A DNA stretch of 51,710 bases. Origin: Gemmatimonadota bacterium (lineage in GTDB: Bacteria > Latescibacterota > UBA2968 > UBA8231). The translations under genes were made by a program, and so were the position numbers. The stretch is taken from the NCBI GenBank assembly GCA_009841115.1, contig VXML01000085.1, positions 1 to 51,710 on the forward strand, given 5' to 3'. Each line of letters begins with the position of its first letter. Position 1 is the first letter of the stretch. Shown here piece after piece: positions 41,274 through 51,008 of the stretch. The notes beneath the pieces are model-generated. The model saw only the letters and a list, made by a program, of their open reading frames with translations, searched no databases and was not told the DNA's origin.

Positions 41274-42182
41274 TCAGTTCACAATGTCAAGTTTTTTGTC
41301 CGGCTCTCGCGTGCAGCGAACTAAGCGGCGCAGCTCGGTGAGCGGATCGGTTGGACAGTCCCTTTGGTAATCTCGCACCCGCTCCAGCCATTCAGCCTCC
41401 CAATCGCCGCCCTGATAGCGGTGCAACGTCGCCAAGGCACCTACGGCTGCGGCTTGGACGGCCCCGGGCTTTTCGGCGCTCCAGACGTCGGCACTGTACT
41501 CCCTGCGGATGCCGCCTTCGATCGGATCCCAAGCCGCCTCTACATGTTGGCGCAGGTAGCGCCCCGCCAAGGCGCAAAGGTGCGTCTCCCCACGGCGACC
41601 GGCTTCATCCAACATCGCAGTCAGCACAGCGAGGGCCGCCTCGCTATATACGCAGGTTCCCCAGTACTCGTCAAAGTGGAAGAAGTCGCCGCGGACGGCA
41701 AAGAGCAATCCCCCCAAGTCCGGGTGGTAGTGGTAGTTCAAGATGGCAGCTACGGCGCGAGCGGCTGCTATTTGCAGTTCGCGGTCGGCGCGGACGTGCA
41801 AAAGGCGCGTACACACGCTCAGCACCTGCGCCCAGTCATCGAGACACCGCGCCCCCTTGGGCATAGGTTGCCCCTCTGGCGACTCACCGACGTAATCCGC
41901 CGCGTCGCAACGCGCTAAGCTTTGCAACACGAGCGTCCGCGCTCGTTCCCAATATCCACAGGCCGCCAGTCCCTCGGCCAATGCGAGGGAACCGCGGACC
42001 GCAGCCTCGGCGCGTTCACTACCTTCGGCCACCTGCTCAGCCTGCCTCCGATAGCGCGGCTGATCCCACAAATGCGATAGCGACCACAGCAATTGACCAT
42101 CCCGGAGCGCACTGGTACCCGCATTGTCCGCCAACAGCACCTCGACGGACTTGGCGGCCACCTCGGCGATCTGCTTCTTCAT
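41274..42182 (-). CDS. (alpha/alpha)6-barrel-like protein, AGE-type similarity
   Basis: A 302-residue, mostly helical protein. The segment WDPIEGGIRREY followed by KPGAVQAAAVGALATLHRYQGG resembles the closing part of N-acylglucosamine 2-epimerase/thioredoxin-domain DUF255-type helical barrels. Earlier helices (RRQAEQVAEGSERAEAAVRGSLALAEGLAACG) fit the same fold. The catalytic His residues of true AGE enzymes cannot be placed, so function is open. It starts 2 nt after the SDR gene ends and is the last gene of the thrB-SDR operon. Confidence 0.5.
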   Translation of the reverse strand: MKKQIAEVAAKSVEVLLADNAGTSALRDGQLLWSLSHLWDQPRYRRQAEQVAEGSERAEAAVRGSLALAEGLAACGYWERARTLVLQSLARCDAADYVGESPEGQPMPKGARCLDDWAQVLSVCTRLLHVRADRELQIAAARAVAAILNYHYHPDLGGLLFAVRGDFFHFDEYWGTCVYSEAALAVLTAMLDEAGRRGETHLCALAGRYLRQHVEAAWDPIEGGIRREYSADVWSAEKPGAVQAAAVGALATLHRYQGGDWEAEWLERVRDYQRDCPTDPLTELRRLVRCTREPDKKLDIVN

Positions 42183-42184
42183 CG

Positions 42185-43186
42185 TTAGAACTGCCCGCTA
42201 CGAGATTCGTATTTGGTCGGCTTACCCAAGCTCAGACCATCGGCCATAACCCACTCGGCCACCGTGCGCAGCATCTGCTCCGGGCCGACGCGCGGGCGGC
42301 CAAATTCCGCACACAAGCGCCGACTATCCCCCAAGAGGGCGTCTGGAGCTTCTGTCCCCGTAAAGCGGGGCGTTTTGCCCATGATCTTCCCTAGCTGTTC
42401 GGCTAGTTCGCGCACGGATAAGGTATCCGGGCCAGTCAGATTGATGACGTCGGCTGGACTATCGCACAAGGGAAAAAAGCGGCACAAATAGGCGTTGGCG
42501 TCGCCCTGCCAAATTTGATTGACGTACCCCATAGTCAGATCTATCGGCTCTTCCTGCCACACCTTATCGGCCAGATCGCGGATGATGCCATAGCGCGGCT
42601 CAGTGGCGTAAAACAGCCGCACAATCAGCAAGGGCGTCCCCCGCATCCGCGACGCGTACTCGGCGACCCGCTCGCCGCCTAGGCGCGATTGAGCGTATTC
42701 TCCCACTGGCCCCAAATCCCCGTCTTCGTCCGCCCCCACTCCCGGAGCCTTGGCATACGCATACACGTTGCCGGAACTCACATAGACGACCCGAGACTGT
42801 GCGTAGCGCGCCATCACCGCGCCGGGCAACGCGGCATTCATCGCCCAAGTCGCGTCTTCATTGCCAGTGGCTCCAAACTTAAACCCAGCGAGGAAGAGGA
42901 CATTGGGCGCATCGGGTAGCTCCTTCAGCGCCTCATCGGCCAGCAGGTCGCAGGCAATGGTTTGTACGCCAACGTTTTCCAAGTAGCGCCGCTTTTCCGC
43001 ATCCGTAAAGCGCGCCACTCCCACCACCTGCTGCGCCCCGGCCCGCACCAACAGCTCGGCCAAGGTCGGCCCCATCTTGCCGCTGACCCCCAGCAGCAGG
43101 ATCGGCCCATCCAACTGGCGCACGGCCTCCACGACTTCCGGCGTCGGCGTCGTCATATCGTCTATGAGCGCGGCTTCGCTGACCAT
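42185..43186 (-). CDS. NAD-dependent epimerase/dehydratase (extended SDR-like)
   Basis: A 333-residue Rossmann protein. Nucleotide motif GVSGKMG (about 33-39), then a strand VVYVSSGNVYAY with the catalytic Ser/Thr region, and YAQSRLGGE where the usual Y-x-x-x-K has Arg in place of Lys. The C-terminal half (VINLTGPDTLSVRELAEQLG) is typical of NAD-dependent sugar epimerases. Substrate unknown. It starts 1 nt before the stop of the homoserine kinase gene region and forms an operon with it. Confidence 0.82.
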   Translation of the reverse strand: MVSEAALIDDMTTPTPEVVEAVRQLDGPILLLGVSGKMGPTLAELLVRAGAQQVVGVARFTDAEKRRYLENVGVQTIACDLLADEALKELPDAPNVLFLAGFKFGATGNEDATWAMNAALPGAVMARYAQSRVVYVSSGNVYAYAKAPGVGADEDGDLGPVGEYAQSRLGGERVAEYASRMRGTPLLIVRLFYATEPRYGIIRDLADKVWQEEPIDLTMGYVNQIWQGDANAYLCRFFPLCDSPADVINLTGPDTLSVRELAEQLGKIMGKTPRFTGTEAPDALLGDSRRLCAEFGRPRVGPEQMLRTVAEWVMADGLSLGKPTKYESRSGQF

Positions 43187-43187
43187 A

Positions 43188-44141
43188 TTACCTCTCTTTC
43201 ACGCATTGCACACCCTCGGCGGCGAGGCCGAGGACCAAAGTTTGCGCGGCAATCCCTTCTTCAGCCCACGCCTGCTGCATGGCATCGGCCACTTCCGCGC
43301 TCCGACCGGTCACAAGCGCCAACGCGGTCGGCCCCGCCCCGCTCAACGCCGCACCCAACGCCCCCGCCTCTGTAGCCGCAGTCAACACCCCTTCCATTCC
43401 CGGCACCAAGACCGTTCGATAGGGCTGGTGCAACCGATCCTGCATCCCGGTCCTCAGCAGGCTATAGTCGCCCTGTTGCAGCGCGGCCACCAACAAGCCG
43501 ACGCGCCCGGCGTTAAATATCGCATCCCGCCGCGCAATCCGCTCGGGCAGCACGCTCCGCGACTTGGACGTGGGCAAGGGAAAATCCGGTACGGCCACGA
43601 CCGCGGCCAAATCTCCCGGCGGCTCAATCCGCGCCCACGCAACCTCCTCGCCGTCCAAAGCCGCGATGACGATCCCTCCCAACGCACAGGGCGCGACATT
43701 GTCCGGGTGTCCTTCCACAGCCACGCCCTGCCGCAAAACCTCCTCTCGATCCAGCCCCATCCCGCACAGTTCGGCACCGGCGGTCAAGCCAGCGACTAGG
43801 GCCGCCGAGCTGCTGCCCAGCCCACTGGCCAACGGAATCTGACTGTCAATCGCTAGGCACAGCCGCCCAAGCGTCTTACCGGCCCGCGCATAGGCACGCC
43901 TTACCGCCTGATACACGGCGTTGCGCTCGTCCAAAGGCACGCTCCCACTTCCCTCACCCGTGGCCGTGATTTCCAAGCCCTCGCCCTCGCTTTCTTCCAC
44001 CGTCAAATCCATGTACAATTCCAGCGCCAGTCCCAAGCAGTCAAAGCCCGCTCCGAGATTCGCCGACGTAGCCGGTACACGCACCCGCACCTGTTTCACT
44101 AGCGACGCACCCATCTTGTCCGTGGAAGCTCTCTTATCCAT
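43188..44141 (-). CDS. thrB: Homoserine kinase
   Basis: A 317-residue GHMP kinase that phosphorylates homoserine in threonine synthesis. RVRVPATSANLGAGFDCLGLAL is the family N-terminus, PLASGLGSSSAALVAG the ATP-binding GHMP motif, and GALGAALSGAGPTALAL the C-terminal motif. ATG 44141 is used; ATG 44114 is an alternative. First gene of the operon thrB, SDR, alpha-barrel protein. Other threonine genes are not nearby. Confidence 0.9.
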   Translation of the reverse strand: MDKRASTDKMGASLVKQVRVRVPATSANLGAGFDCLGLALELYMDLTVEESEGEGLEITATGEGSGSVPLDERNAVYQAVRRAYARAGKTLGRLCLAIDSQIPLASGLGSSSAALVAGLTAGAELCGMGLDREEVLRQGVAVEGHPDNVAPCALGGIVIAALDGEEVAWARIEPPGDLAAVVAVPDFPLPTSKSRSVLPERIARRDAIFNAGRVGLLVAALQQGDYSLLRTGMQDRLHQPYRTVLVPGMEGVLTAATEAGALGAALSGAGPTALALVTGRSAEVADAMQQAWAEEGIAAQTLVLGLAAEGVQCVKER

Positions 44142-44176
44142 CTTTACTGAAACCTTAATCCCAACCCAATAAAACT

Positions 44177-45019
44177 ATGCGTATTGACTCCCATCTGCAC
44201 GTCTTCGCCCGCCCCAGCGCCGAATTCCCGCGCGAGATCACCTCAAGTATGCCCGCCGAGCGCGAAGCGCCCGTCGAGGATCTCTTGGCGCACATGGCCG
44301 ACCACGCCATCGACAAGGCCGTGCTCGTGCAAACCGGCGGCACCAGCCTCGCGCATCACGCCTATCTACAACACTGCCTGCGCACTTATCCCGACCGCTT
44401 CTTAGGCATCGGCTTGATACCACCCGACGATCCCGCGCCCGCCGACCACATGGATCGCCTCGCCGAAGACGGCTCAGTCATCGGCTTCCGGCTCCGCTCG
44501 CTCGGCGACTTTTCCCGTCCTATATGGGAACACGCCGCCCGCAAAGACTACGTGCTCTGGCTCTATTTGCGCGCCACCTCCGCTCCGCTAGTGCCCCAAT
44601 TCCTCACCGACTTCCCCCAAGTGCGCGTCGTGGTCAATCACCTCATGGTCTGTCCACGCGAAGATCGATTCACTTGGGATGCCAAGGGCCGTCCGCAAAT
44701 CGACGTGGAAATGCCGCCGCCAACCGGGTTCCTCGGCCCCGCGCCCGATTCCCTCAACGTCTGCGTTCACCTGTCGGGTCAATACGCCATGAGCAAGGCA
44801 GCCTATCCCTATCCCGACTTAGCCGCTTGGCACCGCAGCCTGCTATCCGCCTTTGGTGCCGAACGCCTGCTGTGGGCTTCGGATTTTCCCTGGATTGTAG
44901 CCGATCCCGGCTACGGCGAATGCGTCGAGGTCCTCGACCACTTGCTGCCCGATCTGAGCACTGAGCAGCGCCAGCTCATCATGGGCGAGACCGCGCGGCG
45001 CTTCCTCGGCTTTAGCTGA
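44177..45019 (+). CDS. Amidohydrolase-family (TIM-barrel) hydrolase
   Basis: A 280-residue amidohydrolase_2-type protein. DSHLHVF gives the first metal-binding His pair, VVNHL the next His, and LLWASDFPW the late Asp. It resembles ACMSD/lactonase-like enzymes (2-pyrone-4,6-dicarboxylate hydrolase group), but the substrate is not evident. Divergent from thrB with 35 nt between starts, so promoters must be compact. Convergent with obg, with which it shares the hairpin at 45031-45060. Confidence 0.85.
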   Translation: MRIDSHLHVFARPSAEFPREITSSMPAEREAPVEDLLAHMADHAIDKAVLVQTGGTSLAHHAYLQHCLRTYPDRFLGIGLIPPDDPAPADHMDRLAEDGSVIGFRLRSLGDFSRPIWEHAARKDYVLWLYLRATSAPLVPQFLTDFPQVRVVVNHLMVCPREDRFTWDAKGRPQIDVEMPPPTGFLGPAPDSLNVCVHLSGQYAMSKAAYPYPDLAAWHRSLLSAFGAERLLWASDFPWIVADPGYGECVEVLDHLLPDLSTEQRQLIMGETARRFLGFS

Positions 45020-45030
45020 GGGACGCGCAC

Positions 45031-45060
45031 AAAAAATTCTTCAGGATTACCCTGAAGAAT
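45031..45060 (-). terminator. Intrinsic terminator after obg
   Basis: ATTCTTCAGG, 5-nt loop, CCTGAAGAAT, then six T on the minus strand. It is of the same type as the hairpins at 2162, 5029 and 8487. Confidence 0.75.
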
Positions 45061-45093
45061 TGAAGAACGCGATTCAGAGTTCTGCAAAATCTC

Positions 45094-46101
45094 TCATGGG
45101 CCGTCCTTCCCCACTTCGTCAGTCCGCAACTTCTTCACCGCCTGCCCCACACTACGCAGCATTTCAGGCACCCCACGACCGCTGACGGCCGAGATCAAAA
45201 AACGCGGCGCACGCAAATCGGCAAAAGGATCTTCAAAATCCGCATCCGGCCCCAACAAGTCAGCCTTAGTCAGCGCAATCCCAGCAGGCTTGTGCCGCAT
45301 TCCCTCGTCGAAAGCATCCAACTCGCGGCGGAGGGCCTCCAGCTCGCCGCGCGGGTCCGGACTGGTGCAATCAATGGCAAACAGCAGAATGCGCGTGCGC
45401 TCAATGTGGCGCAAAAACCGCGTACCCAAACCCTTGCCCGCGTGCGCCCCCTCGATCAGCCCCGGCAAGTCGGCCAACACAAAACTCTCGCCCTCGGCCC
45501 ACTGCACAATCCCCAAGTTTGGCTCCAAGGTCGTAAAGGGATAGTCGGCAATTTTGGGACGAGCGGCGGAAATCCGCGACAGCAGTGTAGATTTGCCCGC
45601 GTTGGGAAAGCCCACCAGTCCCACATCCGCCAGTAGCTTCAGTTCGAGCCGCACCACCATTTGCTCGCCCTCTCGCCCGGAATCGGCGCGCCGTGGAGCC
45701 TGAAAGCGGGGCGTGGCAAAGCGAGCATTGCCTCGGCCCCCGCGACCGCCTACCAGCAGCACCAACTCCTGCCCATCTTCGACCATGTCGCGGATCAGCG
45801 CGCCCTTTGCGTCGCGCAAGATGGTGCCCGGCGGTACGCAGATAATCGCGTGCGCGCCACGCTGACCCGTCCGGCGCTTGCCCTCGCCGTGGGCACCGCG
45901 ACCGGCGCGGATATGTCGTTGATAGCGAAAGTCGTGCAGTGTGTTGAGTTGAGGATCGACGCGGAAAATTACATCGCCGCCGTCGCCGCCATCGCCGCCG
46001 TCCGGCCCGCCGCGCGGCACGAACTTCTCGCGCCGAAACGAACAGCAGCCATTGCCGCCACTGCCCGACTCCACCGTGATGGTCATTTCGTCAATGAACA
46101 T
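45094..46101 (-). CDS. obgE: Obg-family GTPase
   Basis: A 335-residue ribosome-associated GTPase. Gly-rich Obg fold at 1-155 (GSGGNGCCSFRREKFVPRGGPDGGDGG). The G domain has G1 GFPNAGKST, G3 LADLPGLIEGAH, G4 LTKADLL and the SA-x-G motif SAVSGRG. It aids large-subunit assembly and stringent control. It lacks the extra C-terminal domain of some species. It starts 9 nt after the dnaB gene ends; last gene of the housekeeping run. Confidence 0.96.
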   Translation of the reverse strand: MFIDEMTITVESGSGGNGCCSFRREKFVPRGGPDGGDGGDGGDVIFRVDPQLNTLHDFRYQRHIRAGRGAHGEGKRRTGQRGAHAIICVPPGTILRDAKGALIRDMVEDGQELVLLVGGRGGRGNARFATPRFQAPRRADSGREGEQMVVRLELKLLADVGLVGFPNAGKSTLLSRISAARPKIADYPFTTLEPNLGIVQWAEGESFVLADLPGLIEGAHAGKGLGTRFLRHIERTRILLFAIDCTSPDPRGELEALRRELDAFDEGMRHKPAGIALTKADLLGPDADFEDPFADLRAPRFLISAVSGRGVPEMLRSVGQAVKKLRTDEVGKDGP

Positions 46102-46110
46102 GGGGTCCGG

Positions 46111-47493
46111 CTAATACTCTTCCGGCTCCATCCTCCATCCGGGTGCCATCGCCTCGTACGTGGCACTTTCCTTGTTCCACATCAAATCCACCGAGCCAAC
46201 CGGGCCGTTGCGCTGCTTACCGATGATGATTTGGGCGAGACCTTCAAGGCTCTCGCCATCTGGGGATTTGAGGTCGTACATCTCTGGGCGATAGATGAAC
46301 ATCACCACATCGGCGTCCTGCTCTAAGCTGCCCGACTCCCGCAAGTCCGATAGCTGTGGCCGCCGGTCCGTGCGGCTTTCTACGGCGCGCGACAACTGCG
46401 ACAAGGCCAAGACCGGCACGTCCAATTCTTTCGCCATGGCCTTGAGGCCGCGCGAGATATGCGAAATCTCCTGCTCGCGGCTCTGCGTTCTAATGTGCCC
46501 GCTCATGAGCTGAAGATAGTCGATTATGACCATGCCGACCCCATGCTCGCGCTGCAGCCGCCGTGCCTTGGCTCGCGCTTCGAGTACTGAGATGCCGGGG
46601 GTGTCGTCGATGTAGATAGGCGCTCGGGCCAAGCGTTCGATATTGTTCGTTAGGTTCATCCAATCTTCATCGCGCAGCCGCCCGGTGCGCAGCTTGTGCA
46701 AATCGACCTTGGTCTCTACGCTGAGCAGGCGCTGAGCCAGTTGCATCTTTGACATCTCCAAGCTGAAAATCGCCATCCCAACCCCAGCTTCTACAGCCGC
46801 ATTGCGCGCCAGCGTCAGCGCGAAGGCCGTCTTGCCGACACTGGGCCGCGCCGCGAGGATGATCAGGTCGCCCTTCTGAAAACCTGACATCTGGTCGTTG
46901 AGATCGGCAAAGCCCGTATCCACCCCTAAGACCGTGCCCGCCCCCGCGTGGACGCGCTCGAGGTGCTCGAACGTTTCGCCCATCACCTTTTCCAGCGGCT
47001 CAAAGCCCTCGCCGATTTGGTTTTCGCTCAGGGTGAAAAGCTGCTGCTCGGCATTGTCGAGCAGAGTCTGGACATCCTCGTCGGCCGCGTACGCCCGCTC
47101 GATGACTCCGCTGGCGGTCTCGATCAACTTGCGACTCAGCGCCTTCTCGAAAACGATCCGCGCATGAAAGTCGATATTGGCCGTCGTGACCACTTCAGAC
47201 CCCAGCTTGGCCAGATAAACGACCCCGCCGACATCGTCGAGTTGGCCGCGGCGCTTGAGCTCCTCGGTCAAGGTTAGCTGATCGACCGCTGTGCCCCGCT
47301 CAAAAAGCTCGATCATGGCCGCGAATATCCGGCTGTGGGTGGCGTGGTAGAAACAGCTTTCGTCGAGGGTTTCAACGGCGCGGACAATGGCTCGTTGCTC
47401 TAGCATCATCGCCCCGAGCACGGCCTGCTCGACCTCTACGGCCTGCGGCGGCATCCGCCCGAGATCCTGGGCCTCCGTTGGACTCTGGGTCAT
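46111..47493 (-). CDS. dnaB: Replicative DNA helicase DnaB
   Basis: A 460-residue helicase. N-terminal domain with VEQAVLGAMMLEQRAI. RecA-like motor with Walker A ARPSVGKTAFAL, Walker B VGMVIIDYLQLM, and the C-terminal DREQDADVVMFIYRPE-type segment (here SLEQDADVVMFIYRPE). No intein or insertion. It sits between the uracil-DNA glycosylase and obg genes. Confidence 0.97.
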   Translation of the reverse strand: MTQSPTEAQDLGRMPPQAVEVEQAVLGAMMLEQRAIVRAVETLDESCFYHATHSRIFAAMIELFERGTAVDQLTLTEELKRRGQLDDVGGVVYLAKLGSEVVTTANIDFHARIVFEKALSRKLIETASGVIERAYAADEDVQTLLDNAEQQLFTLSENQIGEGFEPLEKVMGETFEHLERVHAGAGTVLGVDTGFADLNDQMSGFQKGDLIILAARPSVGKTAFALTLARNAAVEAGVGMAIFSLEMSKMQLAQRLLSVETKVDLHKLRTGRLRDEDWMNLTNNIERLARAPIYIDDTPGISVLEARAKARRLQREHGVGMVIIDYLQLMSGHIRTQSREQEISHISRGLKAMAKELDVPVLALSQLSRAVESRTDRRPQLSDLRESGSLEQDADVVMFIYRPEMYDLKSPDGESLEGLAQIIIGKQRNGPVGSVDLMWNKESATYEAMAPGWRMEPEEY

Positions 47494-47512
47494 GGTTCAG
47501 CTCCAAAAAATT

Positions 47513-48196
47513 TCAGAGATTGACTCCGTCGTAGAGCTTCCGCACCCGCTTCATGTCTTCCCAAGTCGGGCGCTTCCACTGGGAGTTGCGCAACAGGGCC
47601 GCTGGGTGGTACGTGGCCACCAAGGGAATGCCTTCGTAGTGGTGAGCTTGGTCGCGCAAGCGGCCCATGGGCTCACGGCTACGGAGCAAGGTCTGCGCGG
47701 CAAAGCGGCCCAAGGTGCAGATGACGCGGGGCTGGACGATTTCGATCTGGCGCTTGAGATACGGTTCGCACTGCTCGATCTCGTCGGGCAGGGGGTCGCG
47801 GTTATTCGGCGGGCGGCACTTGAGTATGTTGCAGATATAGACCTCATCGCGGGACAGGCCCATAGCCTCAATGATCTTGGTCAGCAGTTGACCGGCTTTC
47901 CCCACAAAGGGCTGGCCCGCTCGGTCTTCTTCCGCCCCTGGGGCCTCGCCGATAAACATGATGCCGGCCGCTGGATCGCCGCTGCCAAACACGAAATTCT
48001 GCCGCGTCGCACCCAGCCGACAGCGAGTGCACTCGCAGATCTGGCTGCGAAATGCCTCTAGCGTATCAACTGCTGGTTCCTCTGCCTTATGCTCCACAAT
48101 CGCCTCCGGTGCTGTAAACTGGGTTCCCTCAAAAGCCACTAAATCGGACAGATAGCGCCGAGCTTCGGCCAGCACGTCCTCGCTCCGCTCTTCCAT
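47513..48196 (-). CDS. Uracil-DNA glycosylase, family 4
   Basis: A 227-residue repair enzyme. [17 protein letters not shown] is the family 4 catalytic and uracil-binding motif; TYHPAALLR is the second motif. Four Cys (56, 59, 143, 160) match the 4Fe-4S ligands; Cys54, 122 and 127 are extra. An N-terminal extension of about 45 residues carries Ala/Glu-rich linker sequence, as in many bacterial forms. ATG 48196 chosen. Between coaBC and dnaB. Confidence 0.94.
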   Translation of the reverse strand: MEERSEDVLAEARRYLSDLVAFEGTQFTAPEAIVEHKAEEPAVDTLEAFRSQICECTRCRLGATRQNFVFGSGDPAAGIMFIGEAPGAEEDRAGQPFVGKAGQLLTKIIEAMGLSRDEVYICNILKCRPPNNRDPLPDEIEQCEPYLKRQIEIVQPRVICTLGRFAAQTLLRSREPMGRLRDQAHHYEGIPLVATYHPAALLRNSQWKRPTWEDMKRVRKLYDGVNL

Positions 48197-48220
48197 GGCG
48201 ACATCCTCGCTCAGTATGGG

Positions 48221-49414
48221 TTAAACTCCCCGCCGCGCCCGCACCCAGTCGAGGATGCGGTCGGCGACCGCGGACTTGCTCAACAGGGGCAGAGCTTCCT
48301 CTTGGCCCTCAACGTCGATCAGAGTAACGCGGTTGGTGTCGCCAGCGAAACCAGCTCCTTCGTCGTTGAGCATGTTGAGCACGATTAAGTCGCCCCCCTT
48401 GCGCGCTAGCTTCTCCCGCGCCCGCTCCGGCCCCTTTTCCGTCTCCATCGCAAAGACGACCAGCAACCGCTGGCCCTTGCATCGCCCCAGACCAGCGGCA
48501 ATGTCCGGGTTTTCGACCAACTCGATAGAGCGGGATGCCGCATCGCGCTTGATCTTCTGCGCGGCCACCTCCTTGGCGCGATAGTCGGCCGGGGCCGCCG
48601 CCAAAATCGCCCCATCTACTTGCTCAAACAAGGCCTCGACAGCGCGCTGCATGTCGCGAGTCGAGCGCACCAACTGCCGCTCCACGCCAGCGGGCGCAGG
48701 CAGCACCGTCGGCCCGGAGACCAGCCACACGCGCGCCCCACGCGCCGCGGCCCGTTCGGCTATCGCATAGCCCATCTTGCCCGACGAGCGATTGGAAATG
48801 AAGCGCACCGGATCGAGGTCCTCGACCGTGGGCCCGGCCGTTACCAGTAGTTCCAGCCCATCCAAGTCACCGCTGAAATGCTTCGCCACCGCCGCGACCA
48901 ACTCCGCTGGCTCGGGCATCCGCCCGCGGCCAACCGCACCCGACGCCAAAGGCCCCACCCCTGGCTCAAGCAGGCGGAACCCCCGCTCTGCCAAGGTCTG
49001 CACATTGGCCTCGACCGCGGGATTGGCGAACATGTTCTCCTCCATCGACGGTGCCAGCAGGACGGGGACACCCGCGCACAACAACACCGAAGTGAGCAAG
49101 TCGTCGGCCAAGCCGCCGGCTATGCGCCCCAAGCAGTGCGCCGTAGCCGGAGCCAACAAAATCAAGTCGGCCCACTCGGCCAACCCCACGTGCAGAACGG
49201 GAAACTCCGCATCTCGGTCGAACAAGGCGCTGTACACCACGTGGCGGGAAAGCACCTCCAACGTCTTGGGCGCGACAAATTCGCCTGCCGCGCGGGTTAG
49301 CACGACCCGCACCTCAGCCCCTTCAGCCGTCAGCAGCCGCACGATCTCCGGCGTCTTGTACGCGGCAATGCCGCCAGTGACCCCGAGTAGAATGTGGCGA
49401 CCCTGCAAGCTCAT
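48221..49414 (-). CDS. coaBC: Bifunctional phosphopantothenoylcysteine decarboxylase/ligase
   Basis: A 397-residue coenzyme A enzyme. The CoaC half (1-180) has VTGGIAAYK, the active His in HVGLAEWAD, and LAPSMEENMF where most have a PAMN loop. The CoaB half has VTAGPTVEDLDPVRFISNRSSGKMG and later AAPADYRAK. The frame is open 18 codons upstream, but ATG 49414 overlaps the stop of the kinase gene (ATGA), which supports this start. Confidence 0.95.
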   Translation of the reverse strand: MSLQGRHILLGVTGGIAAYKTPEIVRLLTAEGAEVRVVLTRAAGEFVAPKTLEVLSRHVVYSALFDRDAEFPVLHVGLAEWADLILLAPATAHCLGRIAGGLADDLLTSVLLCAGVPVLLAPSMEENMFANPAVEANVQTLAERGFRLLEPGVGPLASGAVGRGRMPEPAELVAAVAKHFSGDLDGLELLVTAGPTVEDLDPVRFISNRSSGKMGYAIAERAAARGARVWLVSGPTVLPAPAGVERQLVRSTRDMQRAVEALFEQVDGAILAAAPADYRAKEVAAQKIKRDAASRSIELVENPDIAAGLGRCKGQRLLVVFAMETEKGPERAREKLARKGGDLIVLNMLNDEGAGFAGDTNRVTLIDVEGQEEALPLLSKSAVADRILDWVRARRGV

Positions 49415-49953
49415 GGCTGATCGAGGCGCGCCAAGATGTGCGCGCAGGCGGCTTGGGGATCGCAGCATTCGGTATCGACGACCAAGTCGTACACCGATAA
49501 GTCGCTGATGGCGATTTGGTGATGCGCGGCATAGCGCTGGGCCTCGGACGCCTCGCGCTTGCGCGTCTCTGCGAGAGCTTGCGCCAGCGGCTTGCCCTCG
49601 CGCTGTCCCACGCGCTCGGCCCGCACGGCCAGCGCCGCTTGCAGCCAGACCTTGAGGGCCGGAAGCTGATGCCGCTGGGCCATCCAGCCGGTGAGCCGCC
49701 CTTCGACAACTACCGGCGCACTTGCCCGCGCTTGCTCAACCAAGCGCGCGTCGAGTTGGCGGTCGATGCAACCATCAGCTTCGGCCCGCTGGCCAAACTC
49801 GGCCAAGCTCACGCCCGCTTCTTGGGCCAGCTTGCGAAAGACGGCTCCGGCATTGACATAAGCCCAGCCCAGCCGCGCACACAGTCGGTCGCACACCGTG
49901 GTGGTACCGCTGCCGGCTAAGCCGCTGATGGTGATGATTTGCACGGATGCCAT
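49411..49953 (-). CDS. Cytidylate-kinase-like nucleoside monophosphate kinase
   Basis: A 180-residue P-loop kinase. SGLAGSGTTT is the P-loop, FRKLAQEAGVSLAEFGQRAE and VVVEGRLTGWM are typical of archaeal-type cytidylate kinases, and SDLSVYDLVVDTE is the C-terminal signature. It occupies the position where gmk usually follows yicC. ATG 49953 has GAAGG upstream; GTG 49965, overlapping the yicC stop, is an alternative. It would phosphorylate CMP/dCMP; a change of substrate cannot be excluded. Confidence 0.82.
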   Translation of the reverse strand: MASVQIITISGLAGSGTTTVCDRLCARLGWAYVNAGAVFRKLAQEAGVSLAEFGQRAEADGCIDRQLDARLVEQARASAPVVVEGRLTGWMAQRHQLPALKVWLQAALAVRAERVGQREGKPLAQALAETRKREASEAQRYAAHHQIAISDLSVYDLVVDTECCDPQAACAHILARLDQP

Positions 49954-49961
49954 AGATGCCT

Positions 49962-50930
49962 TCACGCCAAGTTTTGCACCTGCTCGCGCAGCCGCTCAAT
50001 CTCTTCTTTGATCTCTACGACCCAATGGGCGATCTCGGCGGCGGCGGCTTTGGCGCTGATGGTGTTGGCTTCGCGGTGCATTTCCTGCAAGAGAAAGTTC
50101 AAGCGCTTGCCCACTTCGCCACCCTGTGCCAAGGTATCGAGGAACTGGGCATTGTGGCTGCGGAAGCGGACGATCTCCTCGACGATGTCGCTGCGCTCGG
50201 CGATCAGGGCGACCTCCGTAGCGAGGCGATCTTCGGCAACCTCTCCAAGCGTGAGCAGGGCGGAGATCTTTTCTCGCAGCCGCTCGGCAACCTGCCCACG
50301 GGTCGCTTGCGATCGCTCGGCCACGCGCTCCAGCAGCGTCCCCACCGCCTCGACGCGGGTGCGCAGATCCGCGGCGAGGGTGTGCCCCTCGGCCTCGCGC
50401 ATGGCCACTAACTCGGCCAGCGCTTGGTCCAACCCCACCCGCAGCACCTCTTGCACGACCGCGCTATCTAGCTCTGCGGCTTGGACGCGAAAGAGATTGG
50501 GTAGCTTCGCCAACAGCACCCGCTCAATTCCCACATTGAAATACTCTAGTCCCTTAAAGCGAGCAAAAAACGCCTTCCACGGCGACATCGTAGCCCGACT
50601 CTCCGCAGCTTCGCTCTGCGCCAATTCAGCTAGCCGCCGTAGCTGAGCCAGATAGTGCTTGGCGGCTTCCTCATCTAACTGGGGCAGGGCCTCGGGCTGA
50701 CTTTCCTCCTCCCAAGCGAGGTGCGCGTTTATCTTGCCGCGCCTGACCCGCGCCTGAATCCGCTCGCGGATGGCTAGCTCAAAGGGCTGGAGATCAGCCG
50801 GGCAGCGCACCTGAATGTCGAGATAGCGGCTGTTGACCGACCGCAGTTCAACGGCGAGCCGCAAACCCCGCCGCTCGGCCGCGGCGCGGCCAAAGCCGGT
50901 CATGCTGTGAATGGGAGTTGGCTCGGTCAT
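49962..50930 (-). CDS. yicC: YicC-family endoribonuclease
   Basis: A 322-residue YicC protein. The N-terminus HSMTGFGRA and ELRSVNSRYLDIQVRCP, and the C-terminus RLNFLLQEMHREANTISAKAA, are the family hallmarks. YicC proteins cleave RNA and promote turnover of some small RNAs. It is translationally coupled to the kinase gene. About 80 nt separate it from the propeller gene upstream. Confidence 0.95.
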   Translation of the reverse strand: MTEPTPIHSMTGFGRAAAERRGLRLAVELRSVNSRYLDIQVRCPADLQPFELAIRERIQARVRRGKINAHLAWEEESQPEALPQLDEEAAKHYLAQLRRLAELAQSEAAESRATMSPWKAFFARFKGLEYFNVGIERVLLAKLPNLFRVQAAELDSAVVQEVLRVGLDQALAELVAMREAEGHTLAADLRTRVEAVGTLLERVAERSQATRGQVAERLREKISALLTLGEVAEDRLATEVALIAERSDIVEEIVRFRSHNAQFLDTLAQGGEVGKRLNFLLQEMHREANTISAKAAAAEIAHWVVEIKEEIERLREQVQNLA

Positions 50931-51008
50931 ATTGCTTCTCGCGGGATTAAAGTTACAAATAGGAAAGTCGCTAAGGAGTAAATCCGATGCAAGAGAGGAT
51001 TGGCAGCC

